A DNA stretch of 64,000 bases from Brassica napus (taxonomy: Eukaryota; Streptophyta; Magnoliopsida; Brassicales; Brassicaceae): NCBI RefSeq assembly GCF_020379485.1, contig NC_063447.1:56533452-56597451 (forward strand). The letters are read 5' to 3'. Below the pieces are notes generated by a model. That model worked only from the letters and a program-made list of their open reading frames with translations. It searched no databases and had not been told where the DNA came from. Both the position numbers and the translations under genes were made by a program. Of this stretch, positions 47,833 to 61,071 are shown piece by piece. The stretch's first letter is position 1. Each line of letters opens with the position of its first letter.

Positions 47833-49092
47833 AATAGTGGGTTGATATATTGGTCTGCAACTATGTGTGTGAGTTTTGACTTTTCTTTGCGTCTAGGTTA
47901 AGGTTGTATGTGTTTTTATGCACTATTTATGTCGTTTAACTGTAGTTTGTCAATGTTACATAAGTTGTTTTTTTTTTGAGAAAAATGTTACATAAGTTGT
48001 TTCTCTGTTTTTTTAATTTTCGTGTTAGTGATAAGAGTATCAGTTTCAAAAAAATTGGTTTCTGTTTCCTTTCTTCTCTTAACCTGGAAGGTGCTCACAT
48101 GAGACCGATAATAACATTTGACAGGAAAATAAAATAAAAAAATCAAGAATTAAAAAGCGACTACCGATTGTCACTTATCAGGACTTTTTTTTCTTTTGTC
48201 AGCGATGTATACGTAAACTATTAGGACTTTTTGGACCACAAGGAACACGTTCACCATTGAAGTCGCATTCTGGTTATAACGCAACCAGAGAATGTTGCTT
48301 AGAAATGTACTTTTTGTGAGGTAGTTTCCAACGTTGTCAGTAATCATCTTTTTAGTTAATATTATCTTCTGAACACTCGTTTGTACTGTTACTGTATATC
48401 GAGTACACGAAGATCTTGCAAATAGATAAAACATTGTTTGACAAAGGATCCGAATGGTAACAGCTGTTTTGGTAATAAAAACGGTATGGAATTGAAGTGC
48501 GGTACGATCCAACTGTGGTTTGTGCGGTTTGCGGAATAAGTGCGGTTTTGAGAAAATTAGCTGTGCGGATTTGTGTTTGATTGGTGAAAATATAATTTGC
48601 GGAATTGAAAATTTTTAAAAATATAAATAATACAAAAGAAATATATCAGTATAACTAACATAACTAATTTTTTTTAAGTATTAACAATTATATTTAAGTT
48701 TACATGATTTACTTTAAATTTAAATAAAAAGCCGAATTTTGATATTGAACCAATTTTCTAGTTCAATTTTGTAGTAATTATTTTCTTATTATTAAAATAT
48801 ATGATTTTAGTTTGTTTGTTTTCTGTTTTTTTTAAATAAGAAATTAAATAAAAAGTAAAATATTTTGGATTTAAAATTGTGAAAAGAAAAAATAAATATT
48901 AATTTCATAAAGTATTTTAGATGAATAAAATCTATATTTTCAAAAAGAATCGTAAACTAATAAAGTAAATTATATTATTTTAAAAAATAAATCAAGTGGA
49001 ACTTGTAACCCAAAAAGTTATACACAATGCAAGTCAAAATATTATTATATCCTATCAAAAGCATAACAAGTAATGTAAGGTACTTTTCATTA
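47833..49092. other. AT-rich intergenic DNA with GCGGTT-rich stretch
   Basis: A 30-bp phrase beginning GGGTTGATATATTGGTCTGC at about 47838 repeats one at 47750. A segment at 48480-48560 is rich in GTGCGGTTT. A related stretch lies at 51890-52090, on the other side of the MULE-like element, so both may belong to one older transposon split by it. No gene seen. Confidence 0.45.
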
Positions 49093-49101
49093 ATATTATA
49101 A

Positions 49102-51812
49102 GAGAGAGTTACACTAAGGGACACAATATGTATCGCTGAGAGACACATAGTAAAGTTGAGACACATTCCGTGGACATCTGTATATTTTGTTACAGAATTA
49201 ACCCTGCTTTTGTCTAAAGAGAAGTATGTTGTAACTAGATATATGTGATAAAGTGAATTATTTTGGGACCACACAATTAGAAAAGTTCTTTTTTTATCCG
49301 AGAGTTGTTTTTTTCATTTTTTTAGTTTCTTCTCTGGACTGAACTAATGTCTCTTTCCTCCACTTTCATTATCACTATCCCCCCTTCAATCACCACTTCC
49401 ATCATCATCTTCATATCTGCCATTGCCACTTCCTCCACTATCTCCTCCACCTCTGTTACCACTTTCGTTTTAATTACCACCTCCGTTTGAATCACTACTT
49501 CCACTATCTCTTCCATCTCTCTTACCATTTTCGTATCCATCACCGAGAGCTCCATCTGCAACTCTTCCGGTCACATCAACAACATCAACAGCACCACTGA
49601 CCATGAAATCCTCGTCCACAACTCTTCCGACCACATCAACAACATCCACACACACAACCATGAGATCCCCGTCCACACTCTTCCGACCACATCAACAACA
49701 TCCACACACACATTGACCAAGCGAGCTACCATCGCTTACATTAATCACCACCTCCAGTATCTCCTCTCCCTCTATTACCACTTTCGTATCCACCACCGAG
49801 AGCCCCATCCGCAACTCTTCTGGTCACATCAACACAACCACTGACAACGAGATCTTCATCCACAACTCTTCCGACCACATCAACAATATCCACGCACACA
49901 TTGACCAAGAGAGCCACTGATCCTCATCCAAAACTATTCCGACCACATCAACAATATCCACGCACACATTGACCAAGAGAGCCACTGTCACCTTCATAAC
50001 TACCACGTCTCCACCGCCTCCTCCATAACCACCACCGCCTCTGCTATGGTATCCACTGCCATCTCACCACGGTGTCCACCACCGCTTCCATGGGACTAAG
50101 CGCCACCGTTCATAGGTACCACCGCCTTGTTCATAGCCACCATCGCTTCCATGGACGGTAGAAAAGATCGATAGATGTATGCTCGAGAATAGAGATGGAG
50201 AAGATGTTGGCAGGGAGAAAGGGGGTTAGGGAGAATTTTGGATCGAGAAGATTGCGGTTCGTTTCAGAATTCGATTTCTAGATTGATATCTTGTGTATTT
50301 GCATAGTTTTAGCAATCATTTTAGTTCTCAATTTGTCCATTTAGATGCATTTAGAGTAGATTTAGGTGCATTGCATATACATGTAACTATGACTATTTGT
50401 GAACATGTTTTTGTGGATGAATTTTGGTAATTCAGGTTTGTTGATATAGAAACGAAACTAGTGTCCACATAGGAACTACATAACTGTTATGTCTCTAATT
50501 TATTACATAGGGACTGTCCTGCAGGTTGACTGGATGAGCACTACTATCATACACAATGGAGAATGGTTGAGAAGATGCAGATGCAATGTGATTGTCCACA
50601 TGGAAGGTGTGGAAAACGTCTGTGTGGACATGGTTTATGTGGACAGGTTTTGTGTGGACAGCGATCTATTTTCATGTTCCCTGAACATAGTTTAACCTGT
50701 GTAGACATGGTTTATGTGGACATGGTTTAACTAACAAAAACGTCAATGATTTCAACAAACAAGAACGTGAAGATCCATCTAAAAATAAACAAATAAAAAC
50801 AGCACAAAAACAAACATTCGACGGAAGATTATTAGAATAAGGACAAAATTTACATGAGAGAAGCTTAATCTGCTCATGAGATGATAATACTTAGCTAACC
50901 ATATGTATTCCACCTTACTCAGCTCCTCCTCTGAATCTTGTTCCCTGTACTCAAAAACCAAAAACACAGAACCAAATCTTAGCTAAAAAACAGGAATGAA
51001 AACACAAAGGACAACACAAAGAACCATACAAAAGACTTTGTTTTCCATAATTATTCTTTGCCAGAAAGCTCACATGCACAATTTAAACTAAAATCTTGAG
51101 ACCCACAAGAGCCAACCAACAAAATGAAACTGTTAGATGCAGAAAGTTTCAAACTTTACCGTTAACGTACATAGACTTCTCGTCGCTCCAATTCGATAAA
51201 GCCATGAGGAGAGTTTTCTTCTGACTCACACCAAACCAAAATTTTGAATCTTTAGATGTTACCCATGATGAAGACGAAAATGAATTTGGTACCTGAGTTC
51301 TAAATCTGACTTTTGAATCGAAACCGTAATGATTGATTCTACTACAACACACGATAAAAGCAAACATCGTGTGAGACGATTAGCAAATCTGGAGTTTTTC
51401 TAGGAATAGAAATTGGCGCGGTGAAACGGTCGCTGAATTTCGAGCTCACCCACGGCGGATCCCGAGCTCGCCCACGATGAATCCAGAGCTCATCGACAGC
51501 GATTCATGAGCTCATCCACGATTGATTTCATTACAAGCTCTGGTCTCATCATCACACCCATCGATCGTCTCTTGATTTTTTTTTTGAAACTTTCAGTATT
51601 AGGGTTTGAGTATTTAAGAAAGTATAATTGAGTTAGGAAAAAAAGATGAACTTGTCAGACTTGATAATGAGTTACGAGAGAAGAGGAATGAGAAGTAAAG
51701 TTTGGTCTAGTTAAAGGGTGTTAATGTCTTTAGATACACGAAATGTGTGTGGTAAGTTCAATGTGTCTGTGTAATTGGAAACTCATAAAGTCTCTCTAGG
51801 AGTAAAATTTTC
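49102..51812. mobile_element. MULE-like element 2 with glycine-rich cargo (2.7 kb)
   Basis: A perfect 9-bp duplication ATATTATAA (49093-49101 and 51813-51821) flanks ends GAGAGAGTTACACTAAGGG and, on the complement, GAAAATTTTACTCCTAGAG. Nine-base duplications are typical of Mutator-like elements. No transposase frame is present. The minus strand at about 49340-50150 encodes Gly/Ser/Asp-rich sequence and includes a minisatellite. It is related in ends and content to the element at 9210-11857. Confidence 0.8.
49560..49990. repeat. Minisatellite of about 57-60 bp units
   Basis: Units containing TCTTCCGACCACATCAACAA, then CATCCACACACACA and TTGACCAAGAGAGCC, recur five or six times with small differences. 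The array lies inside the MULE-like element's cargo region. Confidence 0.7.
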
Positions 51813-51821
51813 ATATTATAA

Positions 51822-52555
51822 ATAGTGGTACATGAGTCGATGATATTTGAAACGTAGACTTTGTGCTATATTGAAACAAATATTAATTACACAGGTGCGG
51901 TTTTCAGCTGAACCACTATCTTATACGTGAGAGTAGTTTTAAAGTGCATTTTTTTTGGATTCTGCATGTATACAAAAATAATTTGCGTATTTACTTTTGT
52001 TTTTTTACTAGTGTGCGTTTTTGAGTGACAGTGGTGAATGGTGATCAATTGACGGTTTTGACAATTCCGCACTGAAAACCGCGAATTGCATGTCGCCATT
52101 CTCAACCAAAATCTTTGTTTATTGGAGAGTGGACCAAGAAGTGACCCTTACGCTTTTTTGTTCTTCTCTTTTTAAAGTAGAAGACTAGCTTTCAATTATG
52201 GCAAAAGTGACTGACCTCTTTTATTTAGAGAGAGTTTGAATTGGTTAGTAAAATTTCTATTTAAATGCAGTCGACACACTTTGACAGTCCACCCAGAGAT
52301 AAGTTAGACATCTTAAATTACGTAATGCACACTGAAGCTTTACTTCTTGTCAGCCGTACTACCGTAAAATCAAATCTTTGTTAGAAAAGAAAAACATATA
52401 ACATTTGTTTTCATCTTTTTGCTAAATTGTAAATGTCATTAATCATAATGAAGTTTTGGTTACAACTGAAGTGCAATCAGATTCTGTTTTACAGCCATTT
52501 TGAATCTATGGAGCCGCAAAAAGTATAAAAAAAACCCAAAGACACTAAGGAATTA
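51822..52555. other. Intergenic DNA with possible transposon remnant
   Basis: The stretch 51890-52110 contains GGTGCGGTTTTCAG and CGCACTGAAAACCGC, resembling the segment at 48480-48560. No open frame of note. Confidence 0.4.
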
Positions 52556-53640
52556 ACTCCAAGCTTGCCAACAATGGTGCACAATGAAGTTAATAAGCAT
52601 TACAGGACAAGAGACATCAAAATTAAACTCCCACTCCAAGCGCTTCTTGACAGTTAAGATTAACCAAACCGTCAAGAGAATAGCTAGAAAACAGGTTCAG
52701 TCAAGCACTAACCGAAGTGGCTCAAGCAGACATCGACGGAGGCGGCTGGCTCCCGCTCCGGAGCTCCACATGAGGAGGAAGAAGCTAACAAACGAGCCCA
52801 AGCTAACTCAGCAGAAGACCAAACTGAAAACCTGAGTAAACGCCGCTGGAAGTGAAAGGCACAAGTTACGGTCAAACGCATACGGTCAATGCAGCTCCCC
52901 ATCCGGCTACGCGACACAAAGGATGCAGCGGAATCATCAAGGAGACAAAGAAGTTATCTGCTGGAGTTTGGAAGATGGGAAATGAAGCACGGAAGGAGAG
53001 TGAAGCTCCTTGAAAACAAGCGCCATTACCGACAAGAGAAGGCTGGAGATGTCGTCAGATGGGTTGTCCTCAAAACCCAAGGAGTCGACATCGAGAACAG
53101 CAAGTTGAAGCCAATCAATCACCAAAAGCACGCTATGGTTGACGTCTCATAACCTAAGAAACAGAGGTCCTCGGAACGGTGAGCCTTGGCACCGCCTTTA
53201 CTCCAACTGGAGAAGAGAAGCTCTGACGAGACCTTGAGAACGAGTCCAGCTAGACGCACAGATACAAGCCGGTGCCATTGAGGGGAGGAGGAGGCAGCGA
53301 CGCTTCACCATCCATTCCGGCGAAGGGCAAGATCAGATCTGACCCAGATCTGCTCCGATTGAAAAGCAGAGACCGAAAAATCGAAGGCTCCTTAAGCTCC
53401 TTGATGAACTCTACTCTTCGCAGGTGCTCCAGAAAGACCACACACGTATGCAACCCTCGATTAGATTTACTGTATTCCCGTGAAAATCCAGAGGCACCAC
53501 ACAAAGAAGATGAGAGTAAGACGAGGGGGTTAAGGGAAAGACTAGAGAACAGAAGGGACAGAGGTGGCGACCGGAGCTGGAGAGCTTCCAGTCACCGAAA
53601 TTAAGAGTAAAGCGGATGTGAAACTAGGGTTTTGAAGGTT
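52556..53640. other. GC-richer unidentified segment, possibly repeat-derived
   Basis: About 1.1 kb with clearly higher G+C than its surroundings and frames on both strands of 60-110 codons, none longer. The plus-strand frames are Arg/Lys/Ser-rich without a known domain. The minus strand begins like a plant leader (CCAAACCTTCAAAACCCTAG). It could be the 5' region of a LINE or another retroelement, or a non-coding transcription unit. I cannot identify it. Confidence 0.35.
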
Positions 53641-54765
53641 TGGGGGGAGGGAAAAGACACTATTTTCTCTCTCTTGATTGCTAACCGTTATTGAGTGTTT
53701 TCATCTTGAATGATAGTTTTAGAGTAATATTTTATTTCACATTTAAATTTACTCCAACTTCAGTTGGAATTTTGTCATATAAAATATTATAATTTGCTAT
53801 TTACTCTAGTTACTATACAGACGAAGAAAAACCACTATCATTCCCTTAACTATACTTGAGATTTTAACCGTTCGGAAAATTCTCCCAATAATAAATTGGT
53901 AAACAAAAATCACTCAAGAAAGTCTTTGTGAAATGATTATTTTGGTTACAATGGTCCGTCACTGGCCACTGGCCACTGGCCCACAAGTACAACAACTCTG
54001 TAACCTTCTGTCTCCGTAAGAGAGTTTCAGTAAAATGCGAGCCATCTGCTTTGGACCCGAGCCTGAAACTTGCTTCCGAATCCGAACCTCAGTGTTGCTC
54101 CTGCGCCCGCCGTTGAAAAAATTTCGATCACTTTATCTCTCTCTCTCTTGAGCTCGGATACCCTAACGCACTCTTTGAAAAATCGAGGTTGGGAGGAAGA
54201 AAGGCTTTCCATTTGCTGTAGATACAAGTGTAAGTTCGCATCTTTCGCTTTCCCTTTTTAGAAACCCTAAACTTTTATTTTTAGTATGTGAGATTGATTT
54301 GTAATACCCAATTATTGAAGTTTCTCGGTAGGAATTTAAGTATGGAAAGCTCTCGTTTTGAGATTGGATTCTTGGTTAGTGTAGTGTTTCAGCTTCGATT
54401 TGATTTTGATCTCGAGTGGAGGATTCACGAGATTTTTAAAGCAATTCTGTATTTTTTTGTTTCTGATTTAGCTTTGATTTTGAGCTGTTAATAAAGGATT
54501 GAGCTTTAGTTGGTTTTGGTTTAAAGATCTTGATGACAGTTAGTATCAAATGTGGTCTCAAGTTTGCTGGATTAGGAGTAGATTGAGTGTGTGTTTATAG
54601 TTTCGGAATTTGATTGGAGCTCTTAAGTGGTTCCCTAGACGTCACTGCACGTTTTTTTTTTCTTCTTTCAATACTTTTATTTATGGAGACCACAAATCTT
54701 GAACTTTGTTCTGTTTTTCTATTCGAGGTTCCAGATATTTAGAATCATTCTTAGGAGCTAAATCT
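53641..54765. other. Upstream region and leader of the dentin-sialophosphoprotein-like gene
   Basis: The last part contains a CT-rich leader (TTATCTCTCTCTCTCTTGAG near 54132) and a donor-like AAGTGTAAGTTCG near 54228. The 5' UTR is therefore probably split by an intron of about 0.5 kb before the ATG at 54766. TGGCCACTGGCCACTGGCC near 53965 is a short tandem repeat. Confidence 0.5.
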
Positions 54766-57700
54766 ATGGAGAGGATCCACAATTTCTTTGGACAAGAAGG
54801 CCTATCTCAAGACCAGCATCAGTCTCAGGTGGTTGATGGAAGCTGGTCCGGTTTCAGTAACGGTTTAGTTGGAAACCATAGGCATATAGACCCATCCAGT
54901 ATTGCTGGTCTGAAGAGTTATAGCACACAACAACCTGGTATGCGTTTTGTCCACTTATATGACTAGCTTCTAGCTTATGCTGGAGATTTAAAACGTTCCT
55001 TTCTTGCTTATTCCAGTTGATCCAGAGAGATGGCAGTCTTCAAATTCACACCATGGCTTGAATTTTACGCAGCAGCAACCTTCTTCTATAAGGTCTGAGT
55101 ACTCCAGAGGTCTATTGCAAGATAATCAGCAACTCACAAATGGTTACATGCATGGGATGGCAATGCAGAATGGGTCAAATGGTTTGGGAGTGGGTGTAGA
55201 ATCTAGTAGAGATAACTTATCAGCGAAAGGGTTTACTTCAGACATTCATAAAACTCCTATGAGGTTTGAGATGGGCGGAGAATCTCCGGTTAATTGTGAT
55301 TTCTTTGGTGGTCAACAGCAATTAAACAGCCAGCCGCCTGGCATGCTCCAGCCGTTTCCAAGGCAGCAGATGACTTTCAATGATATGCAAGTACTAAAGC
55401 AGCAAGTTATGGCTAAGCAAATGCATGAGTATCAACTTCAACAACAGCTTCATAAGAAACAGCTGGAAGCCAGGCAGCTCAGTTCTTTGAATTCACATGC
55501 AGTAAATGGAAATCGCTCAAGTGATAATCAATCACACCTTTTGATTAATGGTATCCCTCTTCAGGATGCGTCTAGTAATGGTTGGCAGCCTGATCTTGTG
55601 TCAGGAAATACACACTGGATGCACCCCGGCATTTCACCAGTTTCATCCAGTGGGCTTGGCGCTGAGCACGGACAGGCGAACTTACAGTTTGAACCTTCCT
55701 TGTACAGCATGCCTCTTGGTGGGGCAAATGCACCTCAAAATTCCTTCTCTTCCGTTCAGATGAACAGGTTATCTTCGGAGCATGGTTCCACTCTCACCAA
55801 TCAGCCTGATAGTTTTATGCTACCTAGATCCACATACCAGGCGAGAGCGATGTTCTCAAATACTTCAGCTCCAGGTTCAAATGATAGCCCAAATTTTGAA
55901 TGTTTCCAGCAAGATGATCCACGCGAGAGAAACGTTTCAGCGCAGGAGAAACTCGATCAGATGAAGGGTTCTGGTCCACCAGAAAAATCATATATAAAAG
56001 CGCCTGGAAATGTTTCTGGGTCACAGAAGTCGACAGCCTTAGATCCAACAGAAGAAAAGATTTTGTTTGGTTCGGATGACAATTTGTGGGAAGCATTTGG
56101 AAACGACACTGATATGAGCTTGACAGGAAACCTGATGTCCAGTAGTTCTGACCTTAATGATGCATGCCCCTCTTTGAAAGGTGGGGGTTGGAGTGCTCTT
56201 ATGCTATCTGCTGTAGCAGAAACATCCAGTAATGACGCAGGCTTTGGTAACAGGGTCCAGAATCTTGGCGTCAAGGCTTCAAATGCACCAAGTGAGAGAC
56301 TCCAGAGTGATTCGGGCTCTATTCAAACGAATGAGGGTATTGAAGATAGATTTGGTATTTGGAAGGCTGCTTCTAATCCAAACTTAGTTGCTCCTGTTGA
56401 ACAGAAGAATCACTTCACCCAAAATCTACAAATGAAGGCAAACTATGGATTTGGCATTGCCACTGCGGAAAACAAGTCTATTGCCTCTAGGGATGTCCAG
56501 GAAAACCAACAGCATTTGGGTAATAACTCTGTGGAGAAAGCTACCCCTCAAGTGAATTATAGAGATGGCAGTCAGATCAGTCGCAAATTTCACTATCATC
56601 CCATGGGTAATACTGGTGTCACTGATGAGCCTTATCGAGAAAAAGTTGCCCATTTGCCACCCACACTGGAGCACGTTTCTGCAGGAAATCAAGGCTATTT
56701 TGGGCAGCCAAAGTCTCTTAGTCAGCCACCTATGAAAATGCAAATTGACAGGGTAAATTTTTATCCATTGGTTTTGGGCGTTGTTCTAGTAAATCTGAAT
56801 CCCTCTGAACATTCTTTTTGGCTTCATTATGGCAGGGACATGTTTTACAAAGCATAGGATCAGAAAATTCACCTACTACATCTGCTTCAGCCGACAGGAG
56901 CGTTGATATGTGTAATCAAGTGAAGAATGCGTCAAGGTACTTTTCCTTTGGGTTGAAAAGGTTTAGTTTGTCAACTAACTAGCTGAGTACTGTTTTCACA
57001 AATTTTCATTGGGGATGTATTTTCTTACTGTGGTCATTGAGTAATTCTTATTCACTATTTGCTTGCAATTGCCCTTCTGAATTTTTTTTCCTGTGCAGGC
57101 AGACTATGCTTGAGCTTCTTCACAAGGTGGACCAGCCGGAGGAGCATTCTGTGGAAACAAATGTTTCCAATATTCCTGAATCAACACCCTCTGCAGAAAA
57201 TGGTGGTCAATTTCGTCATAGTCAGTCGTCATCTGCTTCTCAGGGGTTTAGTTTACAGCTGGCTCTGCCATCTCAACCAGCTCCCTCACCTGATAATGTG
57301 CAGTTTTCTATGAATTCTTTGCAGCCATTGAATTCACTTCATATTGCCCCTGAAAAAGGACCAACAAGTCAATCAAGGTTTGCTCCATGGGCATCTAATC
57401 AATCTTTTCCACAGCAATCCACTTATCAAGGAGAAAGCAACAATGCCTCTGGTTTTCCATATTCCAAAGGGTATCGCCAAAATCAACTGATGCCTGTTGA
57501 TACTCGACAATTAACTTCTAACCATTTAGTCAGTTCATCCTCTGAGTTGTCAACCCTTCAAGTGAAAGAAAGAGATCAAAGCAGTGACTATTCAGCACAA
57601 AAACCTTCCTTTCTGAATCCTACGACCCACAACAACAAAGGAGATTCAGCTGAAGGGTTTCGTATGCTGTCTGCTCCTCAGCCTCAGGTTGTATTCAGTT

Positions 57701-59641
57701 CGCCTCAGCAGAGTTCCTCTTCTGGTATGAGATCTGACTCAGGAGCCGGTATTTCAGCACCGCAACATCGGTTTTGGAACCAGCCACCTAAGCCTCAGCT
57801 AGATATATTACGGCCGCATCCAGTTACCAATAGCCACGTAGAAGACATCTTCTCAAGGCAGGAGAAGAGAAATCAATTATCCTCTCAAAATGGAGGAGAC
57901 ATGTCATTAAGTGGGAGGGACATGGTGAATATGCAAGAGTTGCAGGGTCAAGATATGGGTGCAAAACAAACAGCTGGTGTTGCTTCGATGTTCTCCAGAA
58001 TGGTGCAGAGCAATCATCAAACCTTTGATCGCTCTTTTCCTTCAAACAACCTTCCGAAAGATAATATGCGTCACGATGAGCTTATGGCTGAAAATGGGGG
58101 GGCTGACGCACCCAAGATGACTGTGAAGAGAGTCAAGGATAGTTCTGTTCATCTTCAAAAGGTAGCTTCCAAAGAGGAGCAACAGTCACCTTTAAGGTCT
58201 GATGGTTTACTGAGAGATGGATTGAGTCACAAGGAATCAGCGAACCACTTGCTACCTTTCGGCCAAACTGTTTCTCAGAGTTTCTCCAATAAGAATCATT
58301 CAGCCGCGGCTGGAGCAGATCATCAACAACAAATCAGTCCTCAGATGGCTCCATCCTGGTATAATCAATATGGAACTTTCAAGAACGGACTGGTGCAACC
58401 CGTGAATAATACAGGGAGACTCACCTCCTTGAACATAGAAGAAAAATCTTCTAATGTTGGGAGTTCAGCTGATGGCTCACATAATGTTCAATCTCCAAAG
58501 CAGTTTAATACGCAGCAAATGTCAGGCTCCGCACCAGGAGCGGAGATTCCCTCATCTGAGTCATTGCCTCATGGTGCAACTCATACACTTCTGAAGGTTG
58601 ATAAACCAAAGAAGCGCAAAACCGCCACATCAGAGCTTCTATCTTGGAATAAAGAAGTCATGCATGGTTCCCAGAGGCTTAAGACTCGCAGGTGTGTGGC
58701 TTATGAGCACTAATATTGATTTTTAATCTTTCATATAGATTACCGTATTAATCTACTACACTCTTTACAGTGAGGCCGAGGTTGATTGGGCCAGAGCAGC
58801 TAATCAATTTGCTGAAAAGGTGAGTTTCCTCATTACATACTTTCTCGCCTGCCTCTTTGTCCAATGTTGTTGATTACGTTGATGGCTTATGTTCTCACAG
58901 GTGGAATTTGGGAATTTACTTGAGGATGGCCTACCAATCAGATCAAAGAGAAGGCTTACATATTCAACACAACTCATGCAACAACTATTTCGCCCGCCTC
59001 CTGCTAGGGTAATATCTTTGATTGCTAGCTCAAACTATGAGTTTGTTGCATATACTGCTGCAAGAGGTGCACTAGGAGATGCATGTAGCTCCACTTTTAC
59101 TGATAGGAGCGAATGCCTTTTGCCCCAGAACAAATCAAACCCGTAAGGATATGTACTGTTATCCTTGAAATGCTGGAGAGTTTGAGGTTATGTATTGACA
59201 CAAACTTATCCACTCTTGTGTAGGGTGTCTGAGAGAAGGAACACTGAAACAATCAGTGACCAGTACATCTCCAAAGCTGCTGAAGATTTCATTAGCAGGT
59301 CACAGAAACTAGAGACTAACTTTGCAGGGTAAAAAAACACAGCTCTCTCTCTCTCTAGTAATTGATTCTAGTTCTAAATGGGTTTTCATTTTGGCGGCTT
59401 AATCTCATGAATATCTGGTCCTTGTTGCAGACTACAGAACGGAACTACAATTGCAGACTTGAGCGTGGAACTCCAGGATCTAGAGAAGTTTGCAGTGATC
59501 AATCGTTTTGCGAAGTTCCACCCAACATCCTCATCTACGGACCGGACCGTGAGTTCACTTAGGTTAAACCCACAAAGATATGTTACTATAGCTCCAATGC
59601 CTCGGAATATTCCAGACAGGGTACAATGTCTCTCCCTCTAA
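54766..59641 (+). CDS. Dentin sialophosphoprotein-like plant protein (AT5G07940/AT5G07980 type)
   Basis: Eight coding exons: 54766-54937, 55017-56752, 56836-56936, 57099-58691, 58771-58819, 58901-59142, 59224-59328 and 59431-59641. All have GT-AG junctions and matching phases, for 1402 residues. It starts MERIHNFFGQ, with SGFSNGLVGN and LKSYSTQQP following. The protein is Ser/Asn/Gln-rich and largely disordered, with a Gln-rich helical segment (LKQQVMAKQMHEYQ) near residue 200 and a block FGSDDNLWEAFGNDTDMSL near 405. The C-terminal 180 residues are ordered and conserved-looking (EAEVDWARAANQFAEKVEFG; YVTIAPMPRNIPDRVQCLSL). The biochemical role of this nuclear-looking family is not established to my knowledge. 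The gene appears intact. Confidence 0.85.
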
Positions 59642-60059
59642 CTAACTATTGATGAATCCGTTCATATTATTCTGTTTTTGGCCAGTAGTTCCCATTCATA
59701 TGTATGTTTGTATTTCTTGGGTGGGTATGAGTTAGTAGTTGGTCAGGATTCTGAGAACTGTGAAGGTCTCTATTGTTAAGAAGCCGGAGCTTTCCTACGA
59801 GACAACATGTAGCATTAATGTATTCATCGTCACGAATATTGTAAGCCAAAATAATCCCATTTGTATACTTAGTAAAGAGTAGTTGCTCATAACAAAAGGT
59901 TACAACCTATGGTTTCCAGTAAACAAAACATAGCAATTGAGTTTCATCAAAGCTAAGATTTTCTAAAAATCTCTTCCTCTGTCTCTTTAAGTCACTTTGT
60001 GCTTTGTAGAAGCAGTCATGCTTTAAAGTAACAGAAACTTAACCAGACGCCGCACTAAG
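59642..60059. other. Spacer between convergent genes
   Basis: Presumed 3' UTR of the plus-strand gene, then AT-rich DNA. No further feature seen. Confidence 0.4.
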
Positions 60060-61071
60060 GAATAGCTTTCAAACTTTAGAAGGTGAGTCTAATTTCTTCT
60101 CCGACCGTTGCTAATATCTCATCCATCCTGCAACAAATATGCATAAGATAAGTCAACAAATAGCTCATCTATTGATATTGATGTTATGGCAGAAAACAAT
60201 CAGAAGCTAATTAAGAGCCTAAAGATTATATACAGAAAGAGTTAGGAGGAAGAGAGAGAGTAAACCTACCTTTAGAATTACTTGGCGTTTGAACATCTCC
60301 ACAAGCTCCTCGGCCATCTTCTCTGTGATCATATCGACATTACCAAACTTCAAAGACAACAAACAGAAAGAAAATCAATAACTACTTATTATTTTCTCTT
60401 CTTTTTTTTGTTTATTGAGCTTTACCAAATGCAGAGACATTCAAAAAATTAAACACAGGGATGCCACAGCAATCTCCAGCATCATCTGAATCTTCCTTAG
60501 AGCCAGAGAACTGTATAATAGACTCGAGCTTCATATAACATCTAAGATATCTACTCACATTCACCATCTCAACAACAACACCTACCTGTAGCTTTACCAC
60601 AGATTTGCTTATAGATTCCAAATTCACAAGAATACTAGATAGTCATGTGCACACACACACTCACCATTTCCTTGTACGAAGATAGAAGCTTTGATCCGAT
60701 ACGAACTCTTGAACATACAAAGACTCAATATGTGAAGTAAAAAAACACACAGAATAGAAAGACAAAAGAGTGTTGTAAAAGTTCAAAACTTTTCACCTGT
60801 TGCTTAGACAGCTTCTTCAAAGTCTTCTCCTTGATACCAACCATGTCACTCAACGCACCAAACTTCATCGCTGGCACAAACCTATATTGCCCATATTAAC
60901 AAACACAAAAGTGAGTAAAAGCATTCATCTTTTTTTTAACCACTGGTTCCGTAGATTACTCTGAGCAGCTGGTCTCCATAGCCTCATCGATGATGATGAT
61001 GATGATGATAAACTCGCCGGAGATGGAGATGGAGATGGAGAAGCAGGCGGAGGAAACTGTGAGATGCTCAT
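60060..61071 (-). pseudogene. Truncated gene for an uncharacterised plant protein
   Basis: Exon 1 (61071-60944) encodes MSISQFPPPASPSPS..., then RLWRPAAQSNLRNQ. A GT-AG intron joins it in frame to exon 2 (60881-60797) with VPAMKFGALSDMVGIKEKTL. Further exon-like pieces encode VEMVNVSRYLRCYMKLE, then IIQFSGSKEDSDDAGD and FNFLNVSAF (about 60600-60430). Next come EKMAEELVEMFKRQVILK (about 60335-60275) and a last piece MDEILATVGEEIRLTF ending near 60080. The order fits a conserved plant protein that I tentatively place with Arabidopsis AT2G43945/AT3G59870. The last junctions do not keep frame and internal exons seem missing, so I call it degenerate. A short functional isoform cannot be excluded. 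Confidence 0.5.

Noticed and set aside
52584..53604. Several 60-110-residue frames as genes
   Set aside because: They overlap on both strands, lack domains and are not joined by convincing splice sites.
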